Origin: SHWC01 sp050173345
Lineage (GTDB): Bacteria > Pseudomonadota > Alphaproteobacteria > UBA828
Length of the DNA stretch: 64,000 nucleotides
Assembly: GCA_050173345.1 (NCBI GenBank)
Contig: JBFXKW010000001.1
Location: 248,001-312,000 of the forward strand
Direction: 5' to 3'
The position numbers and the translations under genes are program-made. The notes beneath the pieces are model-generated. The model saw nothing but the letters and a program-made list of their open reading frames with translations. It did not search any database and was not told the DNA's origin. This document shows positions 40,804-50,476 of this stretch, piece after piece (positions within the stretch are counted from its first letter, which is position 1; each line of letters begins with the position of its first letter).

Positions 40804-41600
40804 TGGCCGCCATTCACGCCACGGCGATCGTGGAGCCGGGCGCGCGACTGGGGGCCGATGTCGAGATCGGCCCCTATTGCGTCGTCGGGCCCGATGCCGA
40901 GCTTGGCGATGGCGTCGTCCTGGTCTCGCACGTCGTCGTGGCGGGCCGGACGCGGGTCGGGCCGCGCACCCGCATCTACCCGTTCGCCTCGATCGGCCAT
41001 CCGCCGCAGGACCTCAAGTACAAGGGCGAGCCGTCGCGCCTCGAGATCGGCGCCGACAACATCATCCGGGAGCACGTCACCATGAACCCGGGCACGGCCG
41101 GCGGCGGCCTGCTCACGCAGGTCGGCGACCATTGCCTCTTCATGATCGGCTCGCACGTCGCCCATGATTGCCGGGTCGGCAATCACGTCGTCATGGCGAA
41201 CAACGCCACCCTCGGCGGCCATGTCGAGGTCGATGACTGGGCCATCCTCGGCGGGCTCGCCGCCGTCCACCAATTCGTGCGCATCGGCAAGCACGCCATC
41301 ATCGGCGGCATGTCCGGCGTCGAGAACGACGTGATCCCCTACGGCTCCGCGATGGGTGATCGCGCCCGGCTCGGCGGGCTCAACATCGTCGGCCTCAAGC
41401 GGCGCGGCTTCGATCGCAACGCGCTGCACGATATCCGCCGCGCCTTCCGCCTGCTGTTCGCCGATGAAGGCACCATGGTCGAGCGCCTGGCCGACGTGGC
41501 CGAGCTGTTCCCCAACAATGAGCCGGTCATGGAGATCGTCCGCTTCATCCAGTCGGCGAGCGACCGCGCCATCTGCCAGCCGCGGCGCAACGCCGCCTGA
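40803..41600 (+). CDS. lpxA: UDP-N-acetylglucosamine acyltransferase
   Basis: LpxA carries out the first acylation of lipid A synthesis. ATG 40803 (TGATG overlap with fabZ) gives 265 residues. The left-handed beta-helix of hexapeptide repeats spans residues 3-180. The catalytic His is His121 in SHVAHDCRVGNHVVMANN, and IGHPPQDLKYKGEPS is a strong family motif. The C-terminal helical domain binds ACP. The acyl-length ruler residue cannot be assigned by eye. Confidence 0.96.
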   Translation: MAAIHATAIVEPGARLGADVEIGPYCVVGPDAELGDGVVLVSHVVVAGRTRVGPRTRIYPFASIGHPPQDLKYKGEPSRLEIGADNIIREHVTMNPGTAGGGLLTQVGDHCLFMIGSHVAHDCRVGNHVVMANNATLGGHVEVDDWAILGGLAAVHQFVRIGKHAIIGGMSGVENDVIPYGSAMGDRARLGGLNIVGLKRRGFDRNALHDIRRAFRLLFADEGTMVERLADVAELFPNNEPVMEIVRFIQSASDRAICQPRRNAA

Positions 41601-41615
41601 TTCCCTTGCGCCGGC

Positions 41616-42446
41616 ATGACCAGTAGCGGCGGCAAGCTCGGCGTCATCGCGGGCGGCGGGCCGCTGCCGCGCCGCGTCGTGGAACGCTGCCTCGCCATCG
41701 GCCGGCCGGTGTTCGTCGCGGCGTTCGAGGGCTACACCGAGCCCGCGACTTGCGAAAATGTCCCGCACAAATGGTTCCGGCTCGGCGCGGTCGGCGCGCT
41801 GCTCAAGGGCCTTTCGGCCGAGCGCTGCGAGGAGGTCGTCATGATCGGGCCGATCGCGCGGCCTTCCTTGAGCACGCTCAAGCTCGATCTGCGGGCGATC
41901 GGCTTGCTCGGCCGGCTCGGCAAGGCGGCGGGCCAGGGTGACAACGCCTTGCTCGCGCTCCTGGTCCAGGAGCTGGAGCGCGAGGGCTTCCGCGTCGTGG
42001 GTGCGGACGACCTGCTCGACGACGTGACCACGCCGAAGGGCGTGCTCGGCGCCGTGCGGCCGGACGACGCCGCGCGCCGCGACATCGAGGTCGGCGTCCG
42101 GGTGGCGCGCCAGCTCGGCGCCGTCGATGTCGGGCAGGCCGTGGTGGTCCAGCAAGGGGTAGTGCTCGGCGTCGAGGCGATCGAGGGCACCGACGCGCTG
42201 ATCGAGCGCTGCGCCAGGCTGCGGCGCGACGATCCGGGCGGCGTTCTGGTCAAGCTCAAGAAGCCCAAGCAGGAGGCGCGCGCCGACCTGCCGACCATCG
42301 GCCCGCGCACCATCCAGAACATCGCGGATGCCGGTCTCGCCGGCGTCGCGCTGGAGGCCGGGGCGTCGCTGATCATCGACCGGCGCGGCGTCGTCGAGGC
42401 GGCCGACGAGCGCGGCGTCTTCGTCATCGGGATCGAAGCGCCGTGA
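41616..42446 (+). CDS. lpxI: UDP-2,3-diacylglucosamine pyrophosphatase LpxI
   Basis: LpxI hydrolyses UDP-2,3-diacylglucosamine to lipid X. It is the alphaproteobacterial replacement for LpxH and has an unrelated fold. The 276-residue protein begins GKLGVIAGGGPLPRRVVE and carries the family segments HKWFRLGAVGALLKGL, GADDLLDDVTTPKGVLG and GQAVVVQQGVVLGVEAIEGTDALI. The catalytic Asp is expected in the last third, near KQEARADLPTIGP. It lies between lpxA and lpxB, and its stop overlaps the lpxB start. Confidence 0.94.
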   Translation: MTSSGGKLGVIAGGGPLPRRVVERCLAIGRPVFVAAFEGYTEPATCENVPHKWFRLGAVGALLKGLSAERCEEVVMIGPIARPSLSTLKLDLRAIGLLGRLGKAAGQGDNALLALLVQELEREGFRVVGADDLLDDVTTPKGVLGAVRPDDAARRDIEVGVRVARQLGAVDVGQAVVVQQGVVLGVEAIEGTDALIERCARLRRDDPGGVLVKLKKPKQEARADLPTIGPRTIQNIADAGLAGVALEAGASLIIDRRGVVEAADERGVFVIGIEAP

Positions 42447-43642
42447 GCGCGGCGGCCGCGGATGCGCCGCTGATCTTCCTCATCGCCGGCGAAGCCTCGG
42501 GCGACGTCATCGGTGCCCATCTGATGGCGGCGCTCAAGCGGCAGGTCGGCGGCGCGGTCCGTTTCGCCGGCGTCGGCGGCGACCGCATGGCGGGCGAAGG
42601 GCTGGCCAGCCTGTTCCCGATCGACGAGCTCGCCGTCATGGGGCTGGCCGAGGTGGTGCCCCACATCCCGCGCCTCCTGAGGCGCATCCGCGAGGTCGCC
42701 GATGCCGCGCTCGCGGCGCGGCCGGCGGCCGTGGTCAGCATCGATTCGCCCGACTTTGCGTTTCGCGTGCAGTGCCGCCTGAAGCGCATCGGCGCGCCGC
42801 GCCTGCACATCGTCGCGCCGCAGGTCTGGGCCTATCGGCCGGCGCGCGCCGCCGAGCTGCCGCGCTTCCTCGATCATCTTCTGGTGCTGCTGCCGTTCGA
42901 GCCGCCGTTCTTCGAGCGCTACGGCCTCGCCTGCACCTTCATCGGCCACCCGTCGCTCGAAGAGGGCGTCGGCGCGGTTGATGGCGCCGCCTTCCGCGCA
43001 AGGCACGGCATCCCGGCGGATGCGCCCGTCCTCGTCATCTTGCCCGGCAGCAGGCGCAGCGTGGTCAGGCGCACGCTCGCCGTGTTCCTGGAGACGGCGG
43101 CACGGCTCCAGCGCAAGCGGCCCGGGCTTTCACTGGTGCTGCCCTGCGTCAGGCACCTGAAGGCCGAGGTCGAGGCGGCGGTCGAGCGGCGCGGCCTGGC
43201 GGTGACGGTCGTCGAGGGGCGCGAGGAGAAGCTCGGCGCGTTCGCCGCCGGCACCGCGGCGCTCACCGTCTCGGGCACGGTTTCGGCGGAGCTCGCGGTC
43301 GCCGGGCTTCCCATGGTGGTCGGCTATCGCATGAACCCACTCACCGCGGCGATCGCTCGACGCATCGTCAAGGTACCCTATATCACGCTGGTGAACCTGA
43401 TCCTGAAGCGGCAGATCGTGCCGGAGTTCGTGCTCGACGCCTGCCGGCCCGAGCGGCTCGCGCCGGCGCTCGAAGAGGTCATGGTTGACGGCCCGGCCCG
43501 GCATGCTCAAATCGAAGGCTTCAAGGAGGCGGTGGCCGCGCTCAGGGCCGGGGAGATGGCGCCGAGCGAGCGGGCGGCGGCGGTGATCCTCGAAATCATG
43601 GCGCGGCGACGCGCCGAACGCGCAACAGCGAAGGGGCAGTGA
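42443..43642 (+). CDS. lpxB: Lipid-A-disaccharide synthase
   Basis: LpxB joins lipid X to UDP-diacylglucosamine to form the lipid A disaccharide at the membrane surface. GTG 42443 gives 399 residues. The GT-B glycosyltransferase starts with FLIAGEASGDVIGAHLMAAL. HIVAPQVWAYRPARAAELPR, ILPGSRRSVVRRTL and the C-terminal TVSGTVSAELAVAGLPMVVGYR are all characteristic. It closes the envelope operon; the glyoxalase gene follows after one base. Confidence 0.96.
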   Translation: MSAAAADAPLIFLIAGEASGDVIGAHLMAALKRQVGGAVRFAGVGGDRMAGEGLASLFPIDELAVMGLAEVVPHIPRLLRRIREVADAALAARPAAVVSIDSPDFAFRVQCRLKRIGAPRLHIVAPQVWAYRPARAAELPRFLDHLLVLLPFEPPFFERYGLACTFIGHPSLEEGVGAVDGAAFRARHGIPADAPVLVILPGSRRSVVRRTLAVFLETAARLQRKRPGLSLVLPCVRHLKAEVEAAVERRGLAVTVVEGREEKLGAFAAGTAALTVSGTVSAELAVAGLPMVVGYRMNPLTAAIARRIVKVPYITLVNLILKRQIVPEFVLDACRPERLAPALEEVMVDGPARHAQIEGFKEAVAALRAGEMAPSERAAAVILEIMARRRAERATAKGQ

Positions 43643-43643
43643 G

Positions 43644-44069
43644 ATGGCGACGCAAGCAGCGGCAGCGACGAGGGACGCGCGGATCCTCCACACCATGATC
43701 CGGGTGAAGGACCTCGACCGCTCGCTCGATTTCTACACCCGCCTGCTCGGGATGAAGCTCCTGCGCAAGAACGACTATCCCGGCGGCCGCTTCACCCTGG
43801 CGTTCGTCGGCTATGGCGACGAGGCATCGAGCACGGTGATCGAGCTCACCCACAATTGGGACCAGGCGGAACCCTATGAGCTGGGCTCGGGCTTCGGCCA
43901 TCTCGCCATCGGGGTCGGCGACATCTACGGCACCTGCAAGACGCTCGAGAAGGAGGGCGTCAAGATCCCGCGTGCGCCCGGACCGATGAAGCACGGCACA
44001 ACGGTGATCGCGTTCGTCGAAGACCCTGACGGCTACAAGATCGAGCTGATCGAGCGCCCCAAAGCTTAG
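43644..44069 (+). CDS. gloA: Lactoylglutathione lyase (glyoxalase I)
   Basis: Glyoxalase I isomerises the glutathione-methylglyoxal hemithioacetal to lactoylglutathione. The 141-residue VOC protein has all four metal ligands: His16 (LHTMIRVKDLDRS), Glu67 (VIELTHNW), His86 (FGHLAIGV) and Glu134 (YKIELIE). The glutathione-binding segment RKNDYPGGRFTLAFVGYG is also present. It lies one base after lpxB and may share its transcript, although it is not part of the usual lpx cluster. It converges with gltA. Confidence 0.94.
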   Translation: MATQAAAATRDARILHTMIRVKDLDRSLDFYTRLLGMKLLRKNDYPGGRFTLAFVGYGDEASSTVIELTHNWDQAEPYELGSGFGHLAIGVGDIYGTCKTLEKEGVKIPRAPGPMKHGTTVIAFVEDPDGYKIELIERPKA

Positions 44070-44078
44070 CCTTCGGCT

Positions 44079-44313
44079 TCAGCCAAGCAGCAAAGCCGCG
44101 ATCAAGCCACCGAGCGCCGCGGAGACCGCGGCAAGGGCAACCGGCTTCGCGAGGCTGGCGAAGCGGTGCTGCGGCTCGTTGTCGTTGGCGGCGCGCGGCG
44201 CGAGGCGCCGCACCCGGCCGGCAATCTCCTCGATCGGTTCTGTCGCGAGGCCCTGGGCGCGCGACGACGGCGCCGCGCCGATCCGGCGCGGGCCGTGATC
44301 GCCCTGGACCTTC

Positions 44314-44321
<8 letters not shown>
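44079..44321 (-). CDS. Hypothetical small C-terminally anchored membrane protein
   Basis: An 80-residue frame starting at GTG 44321, overlapping the last eight bases of gltA on the same strand. It has a basic, flexible N-terminal part with PRAANDNEPQHRFA, a motif often seen in small alphaproteobacterial proteins. A single hydrophobic segment follows at about 60-80 (KPVALAAVSAALGGLIAALL), ending the protein. It looks like a tail-anchored protein translated by coupling to gltA. No family is recognised, and a spurious frame cannot be excluded. Confidence 0.55.
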
Positions 44322-45639
<1,318 letters not shown>

Positions 45640-45704
45640 AAGCGGCCCCCTTGCAAGAGACAATACGGCCGGAGAACGACGCCGTGGGCGCTCAGGGCCG
45701 AGCT

Positions 45705-45827
45705 AGAGCAGGATCGTTTGAGATGGCATCGCCCCGCGATTCATCTCAAGCGTGAATCCTGCTCTACTCAACACGTTAGAGCACGATTCACCGATCAGGT
45801 TGGGTCAACCTGATCGGACCGTGCTCT
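45705..45827 (-). repeat. Double-hairpin repeat, copy 2, in gltA leader
   Basis: This is the same element as at 21329-21452, on the opposite strand. On the minus strand, hairpin 1 (45827-45778) has arms AGAGCACG/CGTGCTCT and inner stem CCGATCAGGTTG. Hairpin 2 (45765-45705) has arms AGAGCAGGAT/ATCCTGCTCT, with a bulged inner stem. The two copies differ by about nine substitutions and one indel over 124 bases, with the differences concentrated in the loops, the inter-hairpin spacer and the inner stem of hairpin 2. It lies between the candidate gltA promoter and the gltA start. Confidence 0.9.
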
Positions 45828-45881
45828 AGCGCCTGGGCACCCTCCGTCGCGCGAAGGCCGTGCGTGGAACTTCGTGCCGGC

Positions 45882-45910
45882 ATGATACGGTGGCCGATTT
45901 TCGTTTTCAA
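45882..45910 (-). promoter_or_regulatory. Promoter of gltA
   Basis: On the minus strand, TTGAAA (45910-45905) and TATCAT (45887-45882) are separated by exactly 17 bases, one of the best sigma-70 matches in the window. It lies in the nine bases after the gltX stop and beyond, so gltA has its own promoter. Transcription would pass through the double-hairpin repeat. Confidence 0.65.
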
Positions 45911-45918
45911 TTCGTCGT

Positions 45919-47334
45919 TTATGACGGTTTCGCAGCGTCGGCGAGGTCGTTGATTCGGCCCAAGGTTTCTTCCCTGCCGAGCGCCGCCATGACATCGAAA
46001 ATGCCCGGCGAAACCGTAGCGCCGGTAAGCGCCGCGCGCAGCGGTTGCGCCGCCGCGCCGAGCTTGACGCCGGCCTGCTCGGCATAGCCGCGCACCGCGC
46101 CCTCCAGCGCGGCAGCGTCCCAGGCCGGCAGGCCGCCGAGCACGCCGGCGAGGCCGCGCAACAGCCTGCGCGAATCATCGTTCATGAGGCTCGCCGCCTT
46201 CGGGTCGAGCGCGAGCGGCCGGCTCCGGAACAGGAACATGGCGCCGTCCGCGATCTCGTTCAGGCTGCGCGCCCGCGGCCGCAGGCCGGGCAGGACGGCA
46301 TCGAGCCGCGCGGGCTCCTCGGCGCTCAGTTCCCGGCCGAGCGTGTTCTCTATGCGCCGGCGCACCGGCGCAATCAGCCGCGCCGCATCGACCTCCTTGA
46401 TGTAGTGCGCGTTCAGGCTGAGCAGCTTCTCCATGTCGAAGCGCGCCGGCGAGCGGCCGACCGCATCGAGGTCGAACCATTCGATCGCCTGTTCCGTCGA
46501 GATGATCTCGTCGTCGCCATGGCTCCAGCCGAGCCGGAGCAGGTAGTTGCGCATCGCCTCTGGCAGGATGCCGAGCGCGGCATAGGCGTCGAGCGCGACC
46601 GCGCCGTGCCGCTTGGAGAGCTTGGCGCCGTCTGCGCCATGGATCAGCGGGATGTGCGCATAGCGCGGCGGCTGCCAGCCGCAGGCGAGGAAGAGCTGGG
46701 TCTGGCGGAACGCGTTGGTGAGATGATCGTCGCCCCGGATCGCATGGGTGACGCCCATGTCATGGTCGTCGACCACCACGGAGAGCATGTAGGTCGGCGT
46801 GCCGTCGGCGCGCAGCAGCACCATGTCGTCGAGCTCGGCATTGGCGACCTCGACGCGGCCCTGCACGAGATCATCGACGACGGTGGTGCCGGTTTGCGGC
46901 GCCTTGAAGCGAATCGCCGGCTTGGCGCCGGCTGGCGCCTCCTTCGGGTCCCTGTCGCGCCAGCGGCCGTCATAGCGCGGCGAGCGGCCTTCGGCGCGCG
47001 CCTTCTCGCGCATCGCCGCGAGCTCCTCCGGCGTCGCGTAGCAATGATACGCGTTGCCTTGGGCGAGGAGGCCGCGCGCGACCTCGGCATGGCGCGCGGC
47101 GCGCGAGAACTGGAAGATGGGCTCCTCGTCCCAGTCGAGCTCGAGCCAGCGCAGGCCCTCGAGGATCACGCGCACCGCGTCCTCGGTCGAGCGCTCGCGA
47201 TCGGTATCCTCGATGCGGAGCAGGAACTTGCCGCCGTGGTGGCGCGAGAACAGCCAGTTGAACAACGCGGTGCGCGCGCCGCCGATGTGCAGATAGCCGG
47301 TGGGCGAGGGGGCGAAGCGAGTGACGACGGTCAT
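45919..47334 (-). CDS. gltX: Glutamyl-tRNA synthetase
   Basis: GluRS charges tRNA-Glu; in many alphaproteobacteria one of two copies also mischarges tRNA-Gln. ATG 47334 (TVVTRFAPSPTGYLHIGGAR) gives 471 residues with the class I HIGH-equivalent HIGG near residue 16 and the KMSKS-equivalent KLSKRHG. The zinc-less Rossmann core and helical C-terminal anticodon domain are of normal length. The frame is open far upstream, antisense to comEC, but homologues start at this Met. It is divergent from comEC with a 69-base gap and followed by gltA on the same strand. Confidence 0.96.
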   Translation of the reverse strand: MTVVTRFAPSPTGYLHIGGARTALFNWLFSRHHGGKFLLRIEDTDRERSTEDAVRVILEGLRWLELDWDEEPIFQFSRAARHAEVARGLLAQGNAYHCYATPEELAAMREKARAEGRSPRYDGRWRDRDPKEAPAGAKPAIRFKAPQTGTTVVDDLVQGRVEVANAELDDMVLLRADGTPTYMLSVVVDDHDMGVTHAIRGDDHLTNAFRQTQLFLACGWQPPRYAHIPLIHGADGAKLSKRHGAVALDAYAALGILPEAMRNYLLRLGWSHGDDEIISTEQAIEWFDLDAVGRSPARFDMEKLLSLNAHYIKEVDAARLIAPVRRRIENTLGRELSAEEPARLDAVLPGLRPRARSLNEIADGAMFLFRSRPLALDPKAASLMNDDSRRLLRGLAGVLGGLPAWDAAALEGAVRGYAEQAGVKLGAAAQPLRAALTGATVSPGIFDVMAALGREETLGRINDLADAAKPS

Positions 47335-47403
47335 GCCTGGGGTCTGCTGTTGATCGAATAGGCCCGGCCGCGGGGCAGGCGGGGATGTAGCATATCGCCC
47401 GCC

Positions 47404-49653
47404 ATGGCGGAACCGAGCGCACCGATCGACGAATGGGCCGAGGCCGATGGTCGGACCGGGTACGACCATGGCCGGCTCGAACGCGCGCTCGCGGCGCTGC
47501 GGGACTGGCTCTCCGCCGAGCGCGACCGCTGGATCCTCTGGCTGCCGGTGCTGGTCGGAGTCGGCGTGCTCGTCTACTTCTCGCTGCCTGCCGAGCCGCC
47601 GTATTGGCCCGGCTTCGCCGCGGCCGGCGGCCTGCTGTTCGCCGCGCTCGTCTTGCGCCGGCGCCATTTCCTGGCGCTCGCCCTCGCTGGGCTTGGGCTG
47701 GTGGCGCTCGGCTTCGGCGTCGCCTGCCTGCGCACCGGCATGGTGGCGGCGCCGGTGCTGGAGGCGAGGATCGGCCCGACCCGCGTCGTCGGCACCGTGC
47801 TGGAGGCGGACGCCGTCGCGCGCGATCAGAAGCTGGTGCTGGGCGACCTCGACATCGCGGGGCTGCCAGCTAATGCGGCGCCCGAGCGGGTGCGCGTCAC
47901 CGTCCGTTCGCCGCCGGCCGATGGCGGCGAGATCAAGGCCGGGGCGCGCGTTGAGCTGCGTGCCGTGCTGAGCCCGCCGCCCGAGCCGACGTCGCCGGGC
48001 GCCTGGGATTTTGGCCGCCAGGCCTATTTCGAGCGGCTCGGCGGCTTCGGCTTTGCCTTGGGCGGTGCGACCGTCGTCGAGCCGGCGACCGAGCTGGGCA
48101 TGGCCGGCGCCCTGAGGCGGCTGCGCGAGACGGTGAGCCGCCGGTTCATCCAAGGGTTGCCCGGCGAAAACGGCGCGTTGGCGGCGGCGTTGCTGATCGG
48201 CGATCGGAGCGCCATGCCTGAGTCCTTGATGGAAGCGATGCGCGATTCCGGGCTCGCCCACCTGATCGCGATCTCCGGCCTGAATTTCAGCCTGGTCGCG
48301 AGCTTCGTGTTCGTCGCGCTCAGGGCCGGGCTCGCCCTCGTGCCGGCGATCGCACTGCGCTACCCGATCAAGAAGTGGGCGGCCGCCGCGGCGCTGATCG
48401 CCGCGTTCGGCTACCTGTTGCTGAGCGGCGTCAGCGTGCCGACGCAACGCGCGTTCCTGATGGTCGCGCTCGTGCTCGTCGCCATCATGCTCGACCGCAC
48501 CAGCCTCTCCATGCGCTTCCTGATGTGGGCGGCGCTGATCGTGCTTCTGATCGCGCCGGAGGCGGTGCTCGGGGCGAGCTTCCAGATGTCGTTCGGCGCG
48601 ACCATGGCCCTGATCGCGGCCTATGAGGCGATCCGCCGTCCGCTCGGCCGGCTCTCGGCCCACGTGCCGCTCTGGCAGCGGCCGGCGGTCTATCTCCTCG
48701 CGGTCGCCTTCACCTCGCTGATCGGCGGCATCGCGACCGGGCCGTTCGCGCTCTACCACTTCAACCGTTTCGCCGACTATGGCCTGGTCGCCAACCTGGC
48801 CGCCGTGCCGCTCACCGGCCTCTGGGTGATGCCGTGGGGCGTGGTCGCGCTGCTGCTCATGCCGTTCGGCGCCGAGGGCCTCGCGCTCGTGCCCATGTCG
48901 CTCGGCCTCGATGGCATCGCCGCCACGGCGCGCATGGTGGCGGGCTGGCACGGCGCGGTCACGCTGGTGCCCGCCATGCCGCCGAGTGCGCTGGCCCTCG
49001 TCGTGGCGGGCATGCTCTGGCTCTGCCTCTGGCGCCGGCGGGCCAGGCTGCTCGGTCTCGCGCCGATCGCGGCGGCGGTCGTCGTCTGGGCGGTGGCGCG
49101 GCCGCCCGACCTCCTGATCGACGGCGGTGCCAGGCTCTTCGCCGCGCGCGCCGACGATGGCGAGCTCTGGCTGTCGTCGCGCCGCACCGCGCGCTTCGTC
49201 GGCGATTCCTGGCTGCGCCGCGCCGGCCGCGAGGAGGCCGGCGCCTGGCCGCTCGATGCGGTCGATACGGCGGCGGCGGAAGGGGCCAACGAGGCGGCGG
49301 CCGTACGCGACCCGCATTGCGACAGCGAGGCGTGCGTCTTCACGATTCAAGGACGGGCGGTTTCCGTCGTGCTGGGCCGGGGCGCCTTGCTCGACGAGTG
49401 CGGCCGCGCCGATGTCCTGGTCGCACTGATGCCGCTGCGGCTCCGCTGCCCGGCGCCGGTGCTGCGCATAGACCGCTTCGATCTATGGCGCCACGGCACG
49501 CACGCGCTCTGGATCGAGCCCGGCGGCGTCGTGGTCGAGACCGTCGGGCAGGTGCGCGGCGAGCGGCCCTGGGCGCCGCCGCGCAAGTCGGCCCGCCAGC
49601 GCGCCGAGGAGCGCGCGGCGGCCGCGGGGGAAGCTGACGGATCGGCTCAGTAG
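47404..49653 (+). CDS. comEC: ComEC/Rec2-family competence protein, short form
   Basis: ComEC-type proteins form the inner-membrane channel for DNA uptake. The 749 residues contain early helices (about 32-110) with a DUF4131-like OB-fold region (about 120-240). The multi-helix competence domain (about 260-520) includes HLIAISGLNFSLVASFVFV and LLSGVSVPTQRAFLMVALVL. The C-terminal part (VIDGG-like LLIDGGARLFAARADDGELWLS) is a degenerate remnant with no HxHxDH zinc motif, so the usual metallo-beta-lactamase nuclease domain is absent; this is common in alphaproteobacteria. The 3' end overlaps the convergent lexA gene by seven bases. Confidence 0.92.
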   Translation: MAEPSAPIDEWAEADGRTGYDHGRLERALAALRDWLSAERDRWILWLPVLVGVGVLVYFSLPAEPPYWPGFAAAGGLLFAALVLRRRHFLALALAGLGLVALGFGVACLRTGMVAAPVLEARIGPTRVVGTVLEADAVARDQKLVLGDLDIAGLPANAAPERVRVTVRSPPADGGEIKAGARVELRAVLSPPPEPTSPGAWDFGRQAYFERLGGFGFALGGATVVEPATELGMAGALRRLRETVSRRFIQGLPGENGALAAALLIGDRSAMPESLMEAMRDSGLAHLIAISGLNFSLVASFVFVALRAGLALVPAIALRYPIKKWAAAAALIAAFGYLLLSGVSVPTQRAFLMVALVLVAIMLDRTSLSMRFLMWAALIVLLIAPEAVLGASFQMSFGATMALIAAYEAIRRPLGRLSAHVPLWQRPAVYLLAVAFTSLIGGIATGPFALYHFNRFADYGLVANLAAVPLTGLWVMPWGVVALLLMPFGAEGLALVPMSLGLDGIAATARMVAGWHGAVTLVPAMPPSALALVVAGMLWLCLWRRRARLLGLAPIAAAVVVWAVARPPDLLIDGGARLFAARADDGELWLSSRRTARFVGDSWLRRAGREEAGAWPLDAVDTAAAEGANEAAAVRDPHCDSEACVFTIQGRAVSVVLGRGALLDECGRADVLVALMPLRLRCPAPVLRIDRFDLWRHGTHALWIEPGGVVVETVGQVRGERPWAPPRKSARQRAEERAAAAGEADGSAQ

Positions 49654-50354
49654 CGGCGGAGCAGGCCGATCAGGCGGCCCTGAACGCGCACCCGGCTCGG
49701 CCCGAAGATGCGGGTCTCGTAAGCCGGGTTCGCCGGCTCCAGCGCGATCGACTCGCCCTTGCGGCGCAGCCGCTTCAGGGTGACCTCGCTGTCGTCGACC
49801 AGCGCGACGACGATGGTGCCGTTCTCCGCCGTGTCGCAGCGCTGGATGATCGCGGTATCGCCGTCGAAGATGCCGGCCTCGATCATCGAATCGCCCTCGA
49901 CCTCGAGGGCGTAGTGCTCGCCCGAGCCGAGCAGGCTGGTCGGCAAATCGAGCCGCGCCGTGTCGTCGCGCAGCGCCTCGATCGGCGCGCCGGCGGCGAT
50001 GCGGCCGTAGAGCGGGACGGAGACCACGCGGGGCCGGCCATTGCCGGCGCCGTTGCCCCTGTCATGGCCGAAATCGCCGGGGATGACGTTGGCCGGCCGG
50101 CTGGCGGAGGAGACCAGGTGGGGCCGCTCCTCGCCCTTCTGCTGCGGCAGCTTCATCACCTCCAGCGCCCGCGCCCGGTGGGGCAGGCGGCGCAGGAAGC
50201 CGCGCTCCTCGAGCGCGGTGACGAGGCGGTGGATGCCCGATTTGGAGCGCAGCTTGACGGCCTCCTTCATCTCCTCGAAGGAGGGCGCGGTCTGGTGCTT
50301 CTTCATGTGCGAGTCGATGAAGAGGAGAAGTTCGAGCTGCTTTTTGGTCAGCAC
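49647..50354 (-). CDS. lexA: LexA repressor, SOS regulator
   Basis: LexA represses DNA-damage genes and cleaves itself when RecA is activated. I choose GTG 50354 (LTKKQLELLLFIDSH), with GGAGG about eight bases upstream, giving 235 residues; an upstream GTG at 50369 would add five. The winged-helix DNA-binding domain covers 1-65. The self-cleavage site is Ala121-Gly122 (RIAAGAPIEA), with catalytic Ser156 (EGDSMIEAGI) and Lys194 (EVTLKRL). A triple GTTC-N7 array 39 bases upstream indicates autoregulation. The order moeA-lexA-comEC-gltX is conserved in alphaproteobacteria. Confidence 0.96.
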   Translation of the reverse strand: MLTKKQLELLLFIDSHMKKHQTAPSFEEMKEAVKLRSKSGIHRLVTALEERGFLRRLPHRARALEVMKLPQQKGEERPHLVSSASRPANVIPGDFGHDRGNGAGNGRPRVVSVPLYGRIAAGAPIEALRDDTARLDLPTSLLGSGEHYALEVEGDSMIEAGIFDGDTAIIQRCDTAENGTIVVALVDDSEVTLKRLRRKGESIALEPANPAYETRIFGPSRVRVQGRLIGLLRRY

Positions 50355-50392
50355 GTAACGGTCCTCCACGCTGGGTCGAACAAATAAGAAAC

Positions 50393-50418
50393 GTTCGGCG
50401 GGCGTTCTAGGTTAGTTC
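50393..50418 (-). promoter_or_regulatory. Tandem LexA box upstream of lexA
   Basis: GTTC occurs at 50393-50396, 50404-50407 and 50415-50418, each separated by exactly seven bases; on the lexA strand this reads GAAC-N7-GAAC-N7-GAAC. The alphaproteobacterial LexA operator is the direct repeat GTTC-N7-GTTC. Its place between moeA and lexA fits autorepression. Confidence 0.8.
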
Positions 50419-50476
50419 TGCATCCATGTCAAGCGGCAAGACTTAGCGCCGCTCCGCGGCACGCCTTTCGCCGGGC

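Noticed and set aside
42443..44069. gloA as part of a dedicated LPS function
   Set aside because: All four metal ligands and the glutathione-binding region match ordinary glyoxalase I; adjacency to lpxB is probably incidental.
47335..49350. N-terminal extension of gltX to more than 1100 residues
   Set aside because: The frame is open only because it is antisense to comEC in GC-rich DNA; the sequence is low-complexity Arg/Glu/His and GluRS homologues start at 47334.
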